NCBI GenBank assembly: GCA_963807085.1
Contig: CAWEBB010000008.1
Coordinates: 1 to 64,000 of the forward strand
Length of the DNA stretch: 64,000 nucleotides
Direction: 5' to 3'
Origin: JACKII01 sp963807085
GTDB taxonomy: Bacteria; Pseudomonadota; Alphaproteobacteria; Bin95
How positions within the stretch are numbered: the stretch's first letter is position 1; every line of letters starts with the position of its first letter. The position numbers were made by a program, and so were the translations under genes. Under the pieces are notes generated by a model. It had not been told where the DNA came from. It searched no databases and saw only the letters and a list, made by a program, of their open reading frames with translations. Shown piece after piece: positions 1 to 10,006 of this stretch.

Positions 1-445
<445 letters not shown>

Positions 446-513
446 TTTCAAGGGCCGAGCATGTAGCAGGCTCCCGATCCCATTGCAACGCAACTGTTGC
501 CGGGGCAAGGCTC

Positions 514-1722
514 CTATTGCAGGGCGGCGCACGCCTCCTGAATGAGCTTGCCGCCCTTGTGCAAGTCGGCCTCCGGCGCCACGAAGCTGGCCCGGAAATA
601 GGGGGAGAGGCCATAGGCCTCGCCCTGTACGACGGCGACGCCCACATCATCCAGCAGATAGAGCGTGAAATCCTGGTCGGTCTCGATCAGCTTGCCGCCC
701 GGCGTGCGCCTGCCGATGGCGCCGGCGCAGGAGCAGAAAATATACATGGCTCCTTCCGGCGTGTCGCAGGAAAGACCCGCCGCGCCGTTCAAATAGCCCA
801 GCAGTATGTCCCGGCGGTGCTGCAAGTTCGCGGTGCGTTCCTTTACCAATTGTTGCGGCCCGTTGAGGGCGGCGGTGGCCGCGGCCTGGCCGATGGCGGA
901 AACGCCGGCGGTGCTCTGGGACTGCATTTTCGACATGGCGGCGATCATCTCCGTCGGCCCGCCGGCAAAGCCGACCCGCCAGCCGGTCATGGAATAGGCC
1001 TTGGAGACGCCGTTGCAGGTAATCGTGCGCTCGCCCAGGTCCGGACAGACCTGCGCGATGGTGGCAAAATCCCGGCCGTCGAACAGCAGATGCTCATAAA
1101 CATCGTCGGTCAGCACCCAGACATGGGGGTGCTTGCGCAGCACCCCGCCGAAGGCGCGCAGCTCGTCGGCGGTATAGGTCGCGCCGCTCGGGTTGTTGGG
1201 GGAGCACAGCACCAGCCATTTGGTGCTCGGCGTGATGGCTTCTTCCAACTGCTCCGGCCGCATTTTGAAGGCCTGGTTCTGCCCGGCCGTGACGGCAATT
1301 GGCGTGCCGCCCGCCAGCTTGACGATGTCGGGATAGCTGGTCCAGTAAGGAGCCGGCACGATCACCTCGTCACCTGCCCCGACGGTCGCCATCAGGCAGT
1401 TGAACAGAATCTGCTTCGTGCCGGAGCCGACGGTTATCTGGTTCGGGGTGAAATGCAGACCATTGTCCCGCTCGAATTTCGCACATGCCGCCTCGCGCAG
1501 CGCGAGCGTGCCGTTGATCGGCGTGTAGCGTGTGTCGTTCATCTCCATCGCGTCCAACACGGCCTGTTTCACATGACGAGGCGTGGGAAAGTCGGGCTCC
1601 CCGGCGGTCAGCTTGACAATATCACGCCCTTCAGTCTGCAGTTCGCGGACGCGCGCCGTGGCGATCTGGCTGGGAGAGGGCTGAAAGCGGCTCATTCTGG
1701 GGGCGAGAGGGGGAGCAGACAT
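514..1722 (-). CDS. PLP-dependent class I/II aminotransferase (aspartate/aromatic type)
   Basis: A cytoplasmic fold-type I aminotransferase of 402 residues, normal for the AspC/AAT-I gamma group. It transfers an amino group between an amino acid and a 2-oxo acid. Visible motifs are the PLP-phosphate region GSGTKQ (99-104), the SPNNPSG stretch (174-180), TDDVY (205-209), the Schiff-base Lys241 in GVSKAYSMTGWR, and the substrate-carboxylate Arg377 in YFRASF. The start MSAPPLAP was chosen because the longer frame adds a basic, unconserved tail. It stands alone beside the tRNA and is transcribed towards it. Substrate cannot be fixed from sequence; aspartate or aromatic amino acids are the family's common choices. 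Confidence 0.93.
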   Translation of the reverse strand: MSAPPLAPRMSRFQPSPSQIATARVRELQTEGRDIVKLTAGEPDFPTPRHVKQAVLDAMEMNDTRYTPINGTLALREAACAKFERDNGLHFTPNQITVGSGTKQILFNCLMATVGAGDEVIVPAPYWTSYPDIVKLAGGTPIAVTAGQNQAFKMRPEQLEEAITPSTKWLVLCSPNNPSGATYTADELRAFGGVLRKHPHVWVLTDDVYEHLLFDGRDFATIAQVCPDLGERTITCNGVSKAYSMTGWRVGFAGGPTEMIAAMSKMQSQSTAGVSAIGQAAATAALNGPQQLVKERTANLQHRRDILLGYLNGAAGLSCDTPEGAMYIFCSCAGAIGRRTPGGKLIETDQDFTLYLLDDVGVAVVQGEAYGLSPYFRASFVAPEADLHKGGKLIQEACAALQ

Positions 1723-1877
1723 TGGCTTGCTTATGGTCCAGCTTTCAGAATATCGGTTGCGCCTGCTACACAACTGTGACCCAGGCAGTCAAGGCGGTTC
1801 ACACCAGTCGGCCGACGGCCTGCTGGCAGTGCTGCTGAGAACAGCTCGATAATGTTATGAAAACAATAGGAAGTCCT

Positions 1878-2270
1878 ATGCCGATCCGCACCTCTCACCT
1901 GGACCACTTTGTCCTGACCGTGGCCGATATCGGCCGTACCTGCGACTTCTATGAGTTGATGCTCGGCATGCGGCGGGCCCCGTTCGGCGAAGGCCGGGTC
2001 GCGCTGCACTTCGGCAATCAAAAGATCAACCTGCATCAGGCAGACACGGTCATCGACCCAAATGTCCGCCACGCTACCCCCGGCTCTGCGGATTTGTGCT
2101 TCATCACGACAACGCCGATCGCGGACGTAATCGACGCCTTGAACGAAGCCGGGGTTCCGGTCATCAGCGGCCCGGGTGAGCGGGCGGGCGCGCGCGCGAA
2201 GCTGATGAGCGTCTATTTCTATGATCCGGATGAAAACCTGATCGAAGTGGCCAACGAAATGGGCCCCTAA
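1878..2270 (+). CDS. VOC/glyoxalase-fold metalloprotein
   Basis: A 130-residue vicinal-oxygen-chelate domain, the size of one glyoxalase or bleomycin-resistance unit. The N-terminal HLDHFVLTVAD (7-17) and C-terminal VYFYDPDENLIEVAN (112-126) are the paired beta-alpha-beta-beta-beta modules; His10, His53 and Glu123 are the likely metal ligands. AGGAAG at 1868-1873 sits correctly for the ATG at 1878, which is why this start is preferred to the in-frame ATG seven codons upstream. It diverges from the aminotransferase and stands as a single gene. Many VOC subfamilies (lyase, dioxygenase, resistance) share this outline, so the reaction is unknown. Confidence 0.88.
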   Translation: MPIRTSHLDHFVLTVADIGRTCDFYELMLGMRRAPFGEGRVALHFGNQKINLHQADTVIDPNVRHATPGSADLCFITTTPIADVIDALNEAGVPVISGPGERAGARAKLMSVYFYDPDENLIEVANEMGP

Positions 2271-2291
2271 ATCGGGCCGATGAGGCTGCGG

Positions 2292-4070
2292 TTACGGGTG
2301 GAACGGCCAGACCCATATGATCATGGGTATGGCCACGCTCACCACGACGAGCGTCAGCGGCAAGCCCATTCGCCAATAGTCGTTGAAGCGATAGCCGCCG
2401 GGCCCCATGACGATCGCATTGTTCTGGTGGCCGACCGGCGTCAGAAAGGCGCTGGACGCGCTGACCGCCACGCCCATCAGCATCGGGTCGGGGCTGACCT
2501 CCAAATTGCTCGCTAGCTGGACCGCGAACGGCGCCATCAGCACGGCGGTCGCGGCGTTGTTGAGGATGTTCGTGAGTATGATCGTCAATGCCATCAGGAA
2601 GGCCAGGACGACCACCGCGGCACTGTCTGCTGCAACCGCCAACAGCAGATCCGCCGCCATGCGTGTCGCACCGCTCAACTCCAGCGCATCCCCCAGAGGC
2701 AGCAACGCCCCGAGCAGTACGATCACCGACCAGTCGATGGCATCGTACACTTGCCGTATATGCATGATCCCGACCAGAACCATGGCGAGCGCACCGGCAC
2801 TGAGCGCGACCTCGATCGGCAGCAGGCCCGTCGCCCCCAGCGCGACCGCGGCGCCGAAGATCAAGACGGCCCGGCGCGCGCCGGTAGGCGGCAACGCAGG
2901 CGTCCTCAAACCCCGTTCCGCCAAGGGCAGACAGCCGATGGAGCTGACCACATCGCGCAGACGCTCGGCCTCGCCCTGCAGCAGCAGCACATCTCCCGCC
3001 GCAAACCGGAAGGCCCGCAGTCGGCCGCGATAGGGCTTGCCCTGCCGAGAGACGGCCAACAGATTGATTCCGTATTGGCGCTGGAGCCGGGCACGCAGCA
3101 CGCTGCGCCCCTCCAGGCGGGAGCCGGGCGCGACCACCGCTTCGATCATTCCCACTTCCTCTGATCGCAGCAGGTCTGCCTTTGGCGCGCCCGGATCGAC
3201 GGCCGCCAGACCGAGCTTCGTCATGAAGGGCTGCAGATCGTGCGGGTCGGCTTCGATCATCAAAATATCGTCCGCCGCCAGCTTCACCAGGCGCGGGACG
3301 GCGGGCACCAGCCGTCCTGCGCGGATCAAGCCGATGATCTTCACGTCCAGGTCGGCGATTTCGACATCCAGTTGGGCGATCGTCTTGTCGATCGCGCCGC
3401 ACCCCTCCACCAGCCGGGCCTCTGCCAGATAGTCCTCCATCTGAAAGGCGTCGGCCTCGCCATCTCCCGCTTCCCCGGCCGTGCGCGGCAAAAGACGCCA
3501 ACCGATGGTTGCGATGAACAGCACCCCGACTGCTGCGACCGCCAGGCCGACGGGCGCGAAATCAAACATCCGGAACGGCTCGCCGACGGCATGGCCGCGG
3601 GCGGCAGCGACAATCAGGTTGGGCGGCGTTCCGATCAGGGTGATCAGCCCGCCCAGAATCGTCGCGAACGCCAGCGGCATCAGAACCCGGCCGGTCGCCA
3701 TCCGGCCCCGGATTGCGATCGGCATCACTAAAGCCAGCGCGCCGACATTGTTCATCACGCTGGACAGCAAGGCGCCGACGCCGATCATGCCAAGCAAGTT
3801 GACGCTACTGCCCTTGCCCAGCAACAGCCAGGAGATCAAAAGGTCGGTACTGCCCGCAACCGACAGGCCGCGGCTCATGGCGAGAACCGCGGCGACGGTG
3901 ATGACCGCCGGGTGACTGAAGCCGGAAAAGGCCTGGTCGCCCGGGACCACGCCGAGCGCAACGCCGGCGATCAAGCCGATCAACGCGACCACATCATAGC
4001 GCCAGCGGCCGTCGACAAAAGCCGCCAGCAGCACCGCCAAAAGCAAGATTGATACTATCGCTGCGTACAA
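2292..4070 (-). CDS. SLC13/DASS-family anion permease with two RCK_C (TrkA-C) domains
   Basis: A polytopic inner-membrane permease of 592 residues. Two blocks of hydrophobic helices (about 1-195 and 395-592) flank a soluble insert holding two TrkA-C-like regulatory domains (about 217-290 and 305-380). The first half carries SVMNNVGAL (104-112) and IGTPPNLIVAAARG (146-159), and the second half a matching NILNNAATAVLM. These are the paired helical-hairpin and Na+/anion site motifs of the divalent-anion:Na+ symporter family. Members with this RCK insert are usually annotated as sulfate or dicarboxylate transporters; the substrate here is not defined. It starts only 35 bases from the divergent methyltransferase gene, so the two may share a promoter region. 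Confidence 0.9.
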   Translation of the reverse strand: MYAAIVSILLLAVLLAAFVDGRWRYDVVALIGLIAGVALGVVPGDQAFSGFSHPAVITVAAVLAMSRGLSVAGSTDLLISWLLLGKGSSVNLLGMIGVGALLSSVMNNVGALALVMPIAIRGRMATGRVLMPLAFATILGGLITLIGTPPNLIVAAARGHAVGEPFRMFDFAPVGLAVAAVGVLFIATIGWRLLPRTAGEAGDGEADAFQMEDYLAEARLVEGCGAIDKTIAQLDVEIADLDVKIIGLIRAGRLVPAVPRLVKLAADDILMIEADPHDLQPFMTKLGLAAVDPGAPKADLLRSEEVGMIEAVVAPGSRLEGRSVLRARLQRQYGINLLAVSRQGKPYRGRLRAFRFAAGDVLLLQGEAERLRDVVSSIGCLPLAERGLRTPALPPTGARRAVLIFGAAVALGATGLLPIEVALSAGALAMVLVGIMHIRQVYDAIDWSVIVLLGALLPLGDALELSGATRMAADLLLAVAADSAAVVVLAFLMALTIILTNILNNAATAVLMAPFAVQLASNLEVSPDPMLMGVAVSASSAFLTPVGHQNNAIVMGPGGYRFNDYWRMGLPLTLVVVSVAIPMIIWVWPFHP

Positions 4071-4105
4071 GGGCGCCCTCGCGATCCGCGTTAGCGGTCA
4101 TTAGA

Positions 4106-5986
4106 ATGGGTTTCTACACCGCAACCAAGAGTGATCTTCCCATGGCATCGCTTCCCAAGCGACCAACCGCCGCCGCGCCGCCGCCAGCGGCGATCCAGGC
4201 CGCCATGGTGGCGGGGGTCAAGGCGCATCGCGCGGGCCGCCTGCAGGAGGCTGTCGGGCATTATCGGAAAGCGGCAAAAGCTGCGCCCGATTTCGCGCCC
4301 GCGCACTATAATCTGGGCATCGCGTTGAGGGCCCTCGGCCAAAGCAAGACCGCAGAACAGGCGTTGAGGACTGCGGTTAAGCTCAATGCAGGGTATGCCC
4401 GGGCGCAAGCGGCTTTGGCTGCTCTGCTGGAGTCGCGCGGTCAGGCGGGGCAGGCGCTGAAACACTGGCACGGGGGAGTTTTAGCCGAACCCGGTAATCC
4501 CGAGACCTTGGCGGGTCTGGTCGGCTGTTTGGGATCGTTCCGGTTCAACCAGATCAACCAGCCGGCGGAAGAGCTGATTGAAAGTCTGCTGCGCCGAAAA
4601 GATGTGGAAGGCCAGCGATTGGCCGGTACCGCGCTAAGCCTGCTGGAGTTGCGTCCCAAGGTGCATTTGGCGCTGGATGGGGAAGGACTGGGTGGCTTGA
4701 TCGCCGACCCGCCGTCCCTGCTGCTTGCCGTGCTGGAGCGGGTCATCGTTGCCGAGCCCCGCTGGGAAACGCTCCTCACCCGGATGCGCCCGCTGCTGGC
4801 GCAACGCTTTGCATCGCTCGACGCGCCGGAGGCCCCGCTGGTCCGCGCCCTTGCGGCGCAAATGCTGGCGACGGACTACGCCTTTGCGGTAGCTGACGAC
4901 GAGGACGCCGACCCCAAGCCTCCGCCAGCTATTGACACGCTGGCGCCGTCTCACGCCATCTATGCCCTTTACCATCCGCTGCAAAGCGTTTGCGAGCGCT
5001 TGCGCGGGCCTGAAGCCTGGGCCGAGTTCTTGGCCCTCCATCTGGACCGCCCGCGCGAGGAACAGGCGGCAGCCAAGTCCATTCCAACGCTGACCGGCAT
5101 CGAAGACACCGTTTCGCGCGCGGTCAGGGACCAGTACACCGCCCTGCCCTATCCCCGCTGGAAGGCCACCCGCGCCATCGCCGCTAAGCCACGCCGTGCC
5201 GTAATGGCGGGCATGTTCCCGGACAAGCAGGTGCGTTTGCCGGAAGATCCGGAGACGCTACGGGTGCTGGTCGCGGGCTGCGGCACCGGCAAGCACGCCG
5301 TGGATGTCGCGACACGCTTTGCCGACGCCGAGGTGTTGGCGGTCGACCTTTCGCGGCCGTCGCTCGGCTATGCAGAGGCACAGGCGAAACGGCTCGGTAT
5401 TGCCAACGTGCGCTTTGCGGAGGCGGATATTCTGGCGCTCGGCGGTTTGTCTCAACGCTTCGATCATATCGAATCCGTGGGTGTCTTGCACCATCTGGCG
5501 GAACCCTTGGCAGGCTGGCGCGTGCTAACCGGCCTGCTTGCGCCGGGCGGAACGATGCGGATCGGGCTATACAGCCGCCGGGGCCGCGCTGCCATCAAGG
5601 CGGCGCAAAGGATCGCGCGGGACTTCAACCACGATGCCGAGGGGCTGCGGGCCTTGCGGCAGGCTATCCGGGTCCTGCCGGCCGATCACCCGGCCGCACC
5701 GGTGTGCAGGGAATTGGATTTCTACACGCTCTCCGGCGTGCGGGACGCGTTGGCGCACGCCCAGGAGCACGACTACACGCTGCCCGAAATCGGCGCGCTG
5801 GTGGAGGCGCTCGGTGTTCAATTCTTGGGCTTCGAATTTGCCACGGCGCAAGGCCATGCCTTGTATCGCAAGCTGTACCCAGACGACGGAGCGATGGCCG
5901 ACCTCGACCGCTGGGACCGGCTGGAGCAGGAAACTCCCTCGCTGTTCCACCATATGTATCAGTTCTGGTGCCGAACCATCCCGTGA
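4106..5986 (+). CDS. TPR-repeat protein fused to a SAM-dependent methyltransferase
   Basis: A cytoplasmic protein of about 626 residues. The N-terminal part contains tetratricopeptide repeats, for example AGRLQEAVGHYRKAAKAAPD followed by FAPAHYNLGIALRALG and GYARAQAALAALLESRG. The C-terminal part is a Rossmann methyltransferase with motif I VLVAGCGTGKHAVDVA near residue 386, an acidic strand-2 end (AEVLAVDLS), and ESVGVLHHLAEP and APGGTMRIGLY further on. The TPR part probably binds a protein or peptide partner; the methyl acceptor is unknown. Starts at 4106 and 4142 are both possible and no strong ribosome site decides between them. Confidence 0.87.
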   Translation: MGFYTATKSDLPMASLPKRPTAAAPPPAAIQAAMVAGVKAHRAGRLQEAVGHYRKAAKAAPDFAPAHYNLGIALRALGQSKTAEQALRTAVKLNAGYARAQAALAALLESRGQAGQALKHWHGGVLAEPGNPETLAGLVGCLGSFRFNQINQPAEELIESLLRRKDVEGQRLAGTALSLLELRPKVHLALDGEGLGGLIADPPSLLLAVLERVIVAEPRWETLLTRMRPLLAQRFASLDAPEAPLVRALAAQMLATDYAFAVADDEDADPKPPPAIDTLAPSHAIYALYHPLQSVCERLRGPEAWAEFLALHLDRPREEQAAAKSIPTLTGIEDTVSRAVRDQYTALPYPRWKATRAIAAKPRRAVMAGMFPDKQVRLPEDPETLRVLVAGCGTGKHAVDVATRFADAEVLAVDLSRPSLGYAEAQAKRLGIANVRFAEADILALGGLSQRFDHIESVGVLHHLAEPLAGWRVLTGLLAPGGTMRIGLYSRRGRAAIKAAQRIARDFNHDAEGLRALRQAIRVLPADHPAAPVCRELDFYTLSGVRDALAHAQEHDYTLPEIGALVEALGVQFLGFEFATAQGHALYRKLYPDDGAMADLDRWDRLEQETPSLFHHMYQFWCRTIP

Positions 5987-6071
5987 GCCGATGGCGCTTT
6001 GCGTAGCGCGGCTTCCGGATGCTACGATCGTCTCAGATCAATAAGCAGCCTCCGGAAGGGAGATCGCCCGC

Positions 6072-7317
6072 ATGAAATTCGGCATTTTTTACGAGCACCA
6101 ACTGCCGCGCCCCTGGACCGAAGAGAGCGAGCGCCAGTTGATGCAAGAACTCGCTGACCCAAATCGAATTGGCTGACAGGCTTGGCTACGACTACGCCTG
6201 GGAAGTGGAGCACCACTTTCTGGAGGAGTATTCTCACTCTTCTGCACCGGAAGTGTTTCTCGGCGCCGCCAGCCAGCGGACCAAGAACATCCGCCTCGGC
6301 TATGGCATCATCCAGTTGACGACAAACCAGCCGCACCGGGTGGCGGAAAAAGTTTCCACCCTGGACCTGGTCTCGAATGGCCGCGTCGAATTCGGCATGG
6401 GCGAGGGCGCCGGGCCGGCCGAGCTGCACCCGTTCGGCATTCAGGTCCGCACCAAGCGCGACCGCTGGGAAGAGGCGGTGAAGTGCACCGTTCCCATGTT
6501 CACCGAAACCTCCTGGGCCTGGGAGGGCGAGTACTACAACTTCCCGGCCCGCAATGTGGTGCCGAAGCCGGTACAAAAGCCCCACCCGCCGCTCTGGGTT
6601 GCCTGCTCCAACATCCAGACCATCGGCCAGGCGGGCCAGTGGGGCATGGGCGCGCTCGGCTTTACCTTTGTCTCACCGGACGCGGCCAACGCCTGGGTCC
6701 ATAAATATTATAACAACCTGCTGCACAATCAGCAGAAGCTGACCGAGTACATGACCAACCCTAACATCGCCATGGTCTCCGGCTTCATGTGCGCGGAAAC
6801 GGACGAGGAGGCCTACGAAAAAGCCAGCGGCTGGACTTTCTTCATCTTTGCGTTGTCGCACTATGGCCGCGAGGGCATTGCCGCGCCGGGTGCGGTCGAT
6901 CTCTGGGACAAGTTCCAGGAATGGCGCCATACGGAAAAGGCGCAGAAGGCGTTCGAGGGTGCGCTGATCGGCTCGCCGGAAACCATCCGGCGCAAGCTGC
7001 GGCAGTTCCAGGATGCGCATGTGGACCAGGTCATCCTGCTGAATCAGGCCGGCAAGACCAGCCACAAGGACATTTGCGGCTCGCTGGAGATGTTTGCCGA
7101 TGAGGTCATGCCGGAATTCCATGCCGAAGAAGCGCAACATGCCCAATGGAAGGATGATGTGCTGGCCGGCCGGATCGAGCTGGAGGACCTGGATACCCAG
7201 CCCTATGACATTTTCAGCCATCAGAACGAGGACATCGTCCGCCTGACACCGGAGCAGCTGAAGGCGCAAATGGCGGCAAAGGAAAGCGCCGCTGCCGATG
7301 GCGGCAATCAGCGGTAA
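6072..7317 (+). CDS. LLM-class flavin-dependent oxidoreductase, frameshifted near its start
   Basis: Luciferase-like monooxygenase family (TIM barrel, FMNH2-dependent). Translation from ATG 6072, preceded by GAAGGGA, gives the typical opening MKFGIFYEHQLPRPW. The frame is then lost near 6145-6149, and removing one base there restores QNSLTQIELADRLGYDYAW and the rest of the protein to residue about 415. An intact frame of 382 codons begins after the shift. Downstream motifs such as EVEHHFLEEYSHSSAPEVFL and GRVEFGMGEG are family-typical. The C-terminal tail is longer than minimal LLM proteins. No other lesion is seen, so a sequence error is possible. Substrate unknown. Confidence 0.87.
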
Positions 7318-7457
7318 AGTCCCAGTTTTTTGTACGGGAGGCGCGGTTTGAAAGCCTCCCACTGGCGTTCTGGGGCGGCTGCTGTCATGCTGCCGGGCAA
7401 GTTCGCTACGGTCCTTTTTGCGCCCGTCGTTGCTGTGTTCCTCAGGAGCCTTTGCCC

Positions 7458-8099
7458 ATGTCTGCCGGACTTCTCGCCGTCGCCTTTGATTTCTCTACGG
7501 CCCACGCCGATGAGTTCCACGACTGGTACGACCTGGAACACATTCCGGAGCGGCAGGCGGTGCCGGGCTTCGGGCTCTGCGAGCGCTTCATCGGCGTCGA
7601 CAACCCGACCGAGGCGCTGGCGATCTATGACCTGGACAGCGCCGATGTATTGAAGTCGGACGCCTACAAGGCCGTTGCCTACGACAATCTCTCGCCCTGG
7701 TCGCGCCGCGTGACAGGCATGTGCAAGCGGCTCTGCCGGTTCGAAGGCAGCATGACCACCCCCGGCGCGAAGCCTTCGCCCGAGGGTGCGGGCGGCTTCC
7801 TGCTGAACGCGATGAATTGTGCGCCGGAGGGCGAGGACGACTTCAACAAATGGTACGAGGAAGAGCATATACCGGCGCTGCAAGCCGTGCCGGGCACGAT
7901 CCTCGCCCGCCGCTACATTGCGCCGGAAGGGGCAGAGACCACGCACAAATACATGGCGATCTATCACCTGGAACACCCGGAAGTGACCCGGACGGAAGCC
8001 TGGAAAAAAGCGATAGAGACACCTTGGACGCTGCGCGTGCGCCCGCACATGCGGGACCGCTGCCGGATCCTGGCCAAGCGCTACGTCCGCGAGGTTTGA
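7458..8099 (+). CDS. Uncharacterised protein with an internally duplicated ferredoxin-like domain
   Basis: A 213-residue protein made of two similar halves. HDWYDLEHIPER (21-32) in the first half recurs as NKWYEEEHIPAL (about 129-140) in the second, each followed by a similar AVPG stretch and an aromatic-rich strand region. The pattern fits two dimeric alpha/beta-barrel (EthD or ABM-like) modules in one chain, a fold of small oxidative or decyclising enzymes and of stress proteins. AGGAG at 7442-7446 supports this ATG. It follows the flavin oxidoreductase on the same strand after 140 bases, so a functional link is possible. I do not recognise a named family with certainty. Confidence 0.75.
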   Translation: MSAGLLAVAFDFSTAHADEFHDWYDLEHIPERQAVPGFGLCERFIGVDNPTEALAIYDLDSADVLKSDAYKAVAYDNLSPWSRRVTGMCKRLCRFEGSMTTPGAKPSPEGAGGFLLNAMNCAPEGEDDFNKWYEEEHIPALQAVPGTILARRYIAPEGAETTHKYMAIYHLEHPEVTRTEAWKKAIETPWTLRVRPHMRDRCRILAKRYVREV

Positions 8100-8134
8100 G
8101 TTAGATTTTTTTCTTCGCGACAGGGTGGGAGCCA

Positions 8135-8908
8135 TCACTCCGAAATGCGGAATGAGGCTGCCCGTGGCTCGCGCGTGCCGGTCAGGTGGGTCATCAGGAA
8201 TTCGCGCGAGTGGCGCAGTTCCTCCACCGGCACGTCCGGGTGCAGGCCGGGGTTCGCGTGCAGGCGCTTGTCGGCGGTACCCAGCGCATCGAACAGGGCA
8301 AGCTGTTCCGCCCGCGTGAACAGTTCGTCCTCCAACTGCATGATGAAGAGCACCGGGCATCGAATCGCCTTCGCCGCTGCCGTCACCGTCGGCCGGTAGT
8401 GATCCGGGCCGGAGATACCCATCAAGCCGAGCACGGCCGCCTTGATCCGCGGGTCGGCGGCGACGGTGGGCGCACCATAGATCGTGCCCATGGACAGCCC
8501 CCAATAGCCGACCGGCCCCTGCCCCACTTCGGGCAACGCCTGCACGGCGTCGAGGGCGAGCCGCCAGTCGGCGATCATGTCCTCCGCCGTGCCGCGACGC
8601 TGCCATTCAGGCCAAAAGGCGGCGCGGCCGCCCTCGCCTTTTTGGCGGCGGCCGTGCACCGGTCCGTCAATGGCGAGCGCGAAAGCGCCGTGCTCCCGCA
8701 CAAGCTGCTCGGCCAGAAAGGGGATCGGGCGCTGGTGGCGGCTGCCGCTCGCGCCATGCCCGAATAGAACCAGCGGCGCACCCGGCTTCGCGGTATCGCC
8801 CTGCCAGAGCACGCCGGTGACCGCCCGGTCTCCGCGCATCAGGGTGAACTCGCGCACGCTCATGCCGTCGAGGGCGGGCGTGTCGGGGCTAGGGTCGAGC
8901 CATTGCAT
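8135..8908 (-). CDS. Alpha/beta hydrolase, dienelactone-hydrolase-like
   Basis: A soluble hydrolase of 257 residues. It has an oxyanion-hole strand PLVLFGHGASGSR (45-57), the nucleophile elbow GLSMG with Ser139, a probable acid in QLEDELF, and His in NPGLHPDVP. DGPVHGRRQKGEGG after strand 4 resembles the dienelactone hydrolase and acetyl-xylan-esterase-like groups. It precedes the crotonase-family gene in the genome but lies downstream of it in transcription (both minus strand, 17 bases apart), so the two are probably one operon. The bond cleaved cannot be told from sequence. Confidence 0.87.
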   Translation of the reverse strand: MQWLDPSPDTPALDGMSVREFTLMRGDRAVTGVLWQGDTAKPGAPLVLFGHGASGSRHQRPIPFLAEQLVREHGAFALAIDGPVHGRRQKGEGGRAAFWPEWQRRGTAEDMIADWRLALDAVQALPEVGQGPVGYWGLSMGTIYGAPTVAADPRIKAAVLGLMGISGPDHYRPTVTAAAKAIRCPVLFIMQLEDELFTRAEQLALFDALGTADKRLHANPGLHPDVPVEELRHSREFLMTHLTGTREPRAASFRISE

Positions 8909-8925
8909 TGGCGGGGTCCTCGCGG

Positions 8926-9774
8926 TCAGTCCTGGGCGCGCTTGCGCTGGTTCTTCGGCAATTCGGTAAAATCGCCGGGGCGTTTGTCACGATTGGCGGC
9001 CATCGCCTCCCGGATCTCGTCTACCTGCAGCATGCTGGCGTTCCAGATGGCGATATAGTCGAGCCCGTCCGCTGTCGAGTGGTCGCGCGAATAGTTCATC
9101 AGGCGCTTGTTGCCATAGGTCGCGAGCGGTGCCTTTGACGCAATTTCGCGCGCGATACGCATGACCTCGGCCAGCATGGTTTCCTGGTCGGGGTAGACCC
9201 GGTTGAGGAGCCCGCAGGCCTCTGCCTCCTCGGCCGGCATGCGGCGGCCGGTATAGGCGAGTTCCCGGGCAATGCCTTCCGGGATCAGCTTGGCGATGCG
9301 GGGGAAGGTGCCCACGTCCGCGGTCATGCCGATATTGGTCTCGAAGATGGTGATGAAGGCGTCGGCGCTCGCATAGCGCATGTCGCAGGCGGTGATCAGA
9401 TCGACGCCGCCGCCGATGCAGCCGCCCTGGATGGCAACCAGGACCGGCTGGCGGCAATCCTCCAGGCAGGAGAAGGTTTTCTGCAGCCGCCTGACATTGT
9501 TGTAAAAGCGTGCGCCGTGCTGGCGCCTTGCCTTGGGGTCGCTCGCATCCAGGTGACCGTCGCCAAACGAACTGACATCCATGCCGGAGGTGAAGTGGGG
9601 GCCGGTGGAGGAGATGACGATCACCCGTGCCTCCACCTGGTCGTCGATATCCGCGACGATCGCCGGCAGTTCGTCCCAGAACTCGGGGACCATGGAATTG
9701 CGCTTGTCGGGTCGCTTCATGACGATATGGGCGACGCCATCGGCAATCGAGGCGTCAAAGCAGGTATAGGGCAT
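8926..9774 (-). CDS. Enoyl-CoA hydratase/isomerase (crotonase) family protein
   Basis: A 282-residue crotonase. The oxyanion-hole segments are HFTSGMD (60-66) and GGCIGGG (117-123). The active-site loop FETNIGMTADVGTFPRI (144-160) places Glu145 and Asp153 as in delta(3,5)-delta(2,4)-dienoyl-CoA isomerases rather than in classic hydratases, where a second Glu is used. The role would be rearrangement of an unsaturated acyl-CoA in beta-oxidation. The start at 9774 gives the expected MPYTCFDASIADG; the longer frame adds about 19 unlikely residues. It forms a pair with the hydrolase gene immediately downstream. Confidence 0.88.
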   Translation of the reverse strand: MPYTCFDASIADGVAHIVMKRPDKRNSMVPEFWDELPAIVADIDDQVEARVIVISSTGPHFTSGMDVSSFGDGHLDASDPKARRQHGARFYNNVRRLQKTFSCLEDCRQPVLVAIQGGCIGGGVDLITACDMRYASADAFITIFETNIGMTADVGTFPRIAKLIPEGIARELAYTGRRMPAEEAEACGLLNRVYPDQETMLAEVMRIAREIASKAPLATYGNKRLMNYSRDHSTADGLDYIAIWNASMLQVDEIREAMAANRDKRPGDFTELPKNQRKRAQD

Positions 9775-10006
9775 GGGGCCGATCCAGGATAGTTGAGGTT
9801 CCGGCCGGCATCGTAGGTAGCGCAGAGCCATATTCCCAGCCCCAAGACGTTGGCGCGGCGCCCACCCGACTGCTGCGCTGTTCAGACCAATAACAGGTTG
9901 GGAATTTGTCTGTTACACACGTCATGGTTGGGTGAGCGGGTAGTCGATGGAAATTGGCTATCAAGCGGCAGTCCCGGGTGATATTGCGGCAAAAACGGTG
10001 AGAGCG

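Noticed and set aside
2164..3501. 445-codon minus-strand frame within the SLC13 permease region
   Set aside because: Out-of-frame shadow of the permease gene, very rich in Arg and Gly.
7308..8606. 432-codon minus-strand frame across the two-domain protein and hydrolase
   Set aside because: Crosses two real genes on opposite strands and shows no conserved motif.
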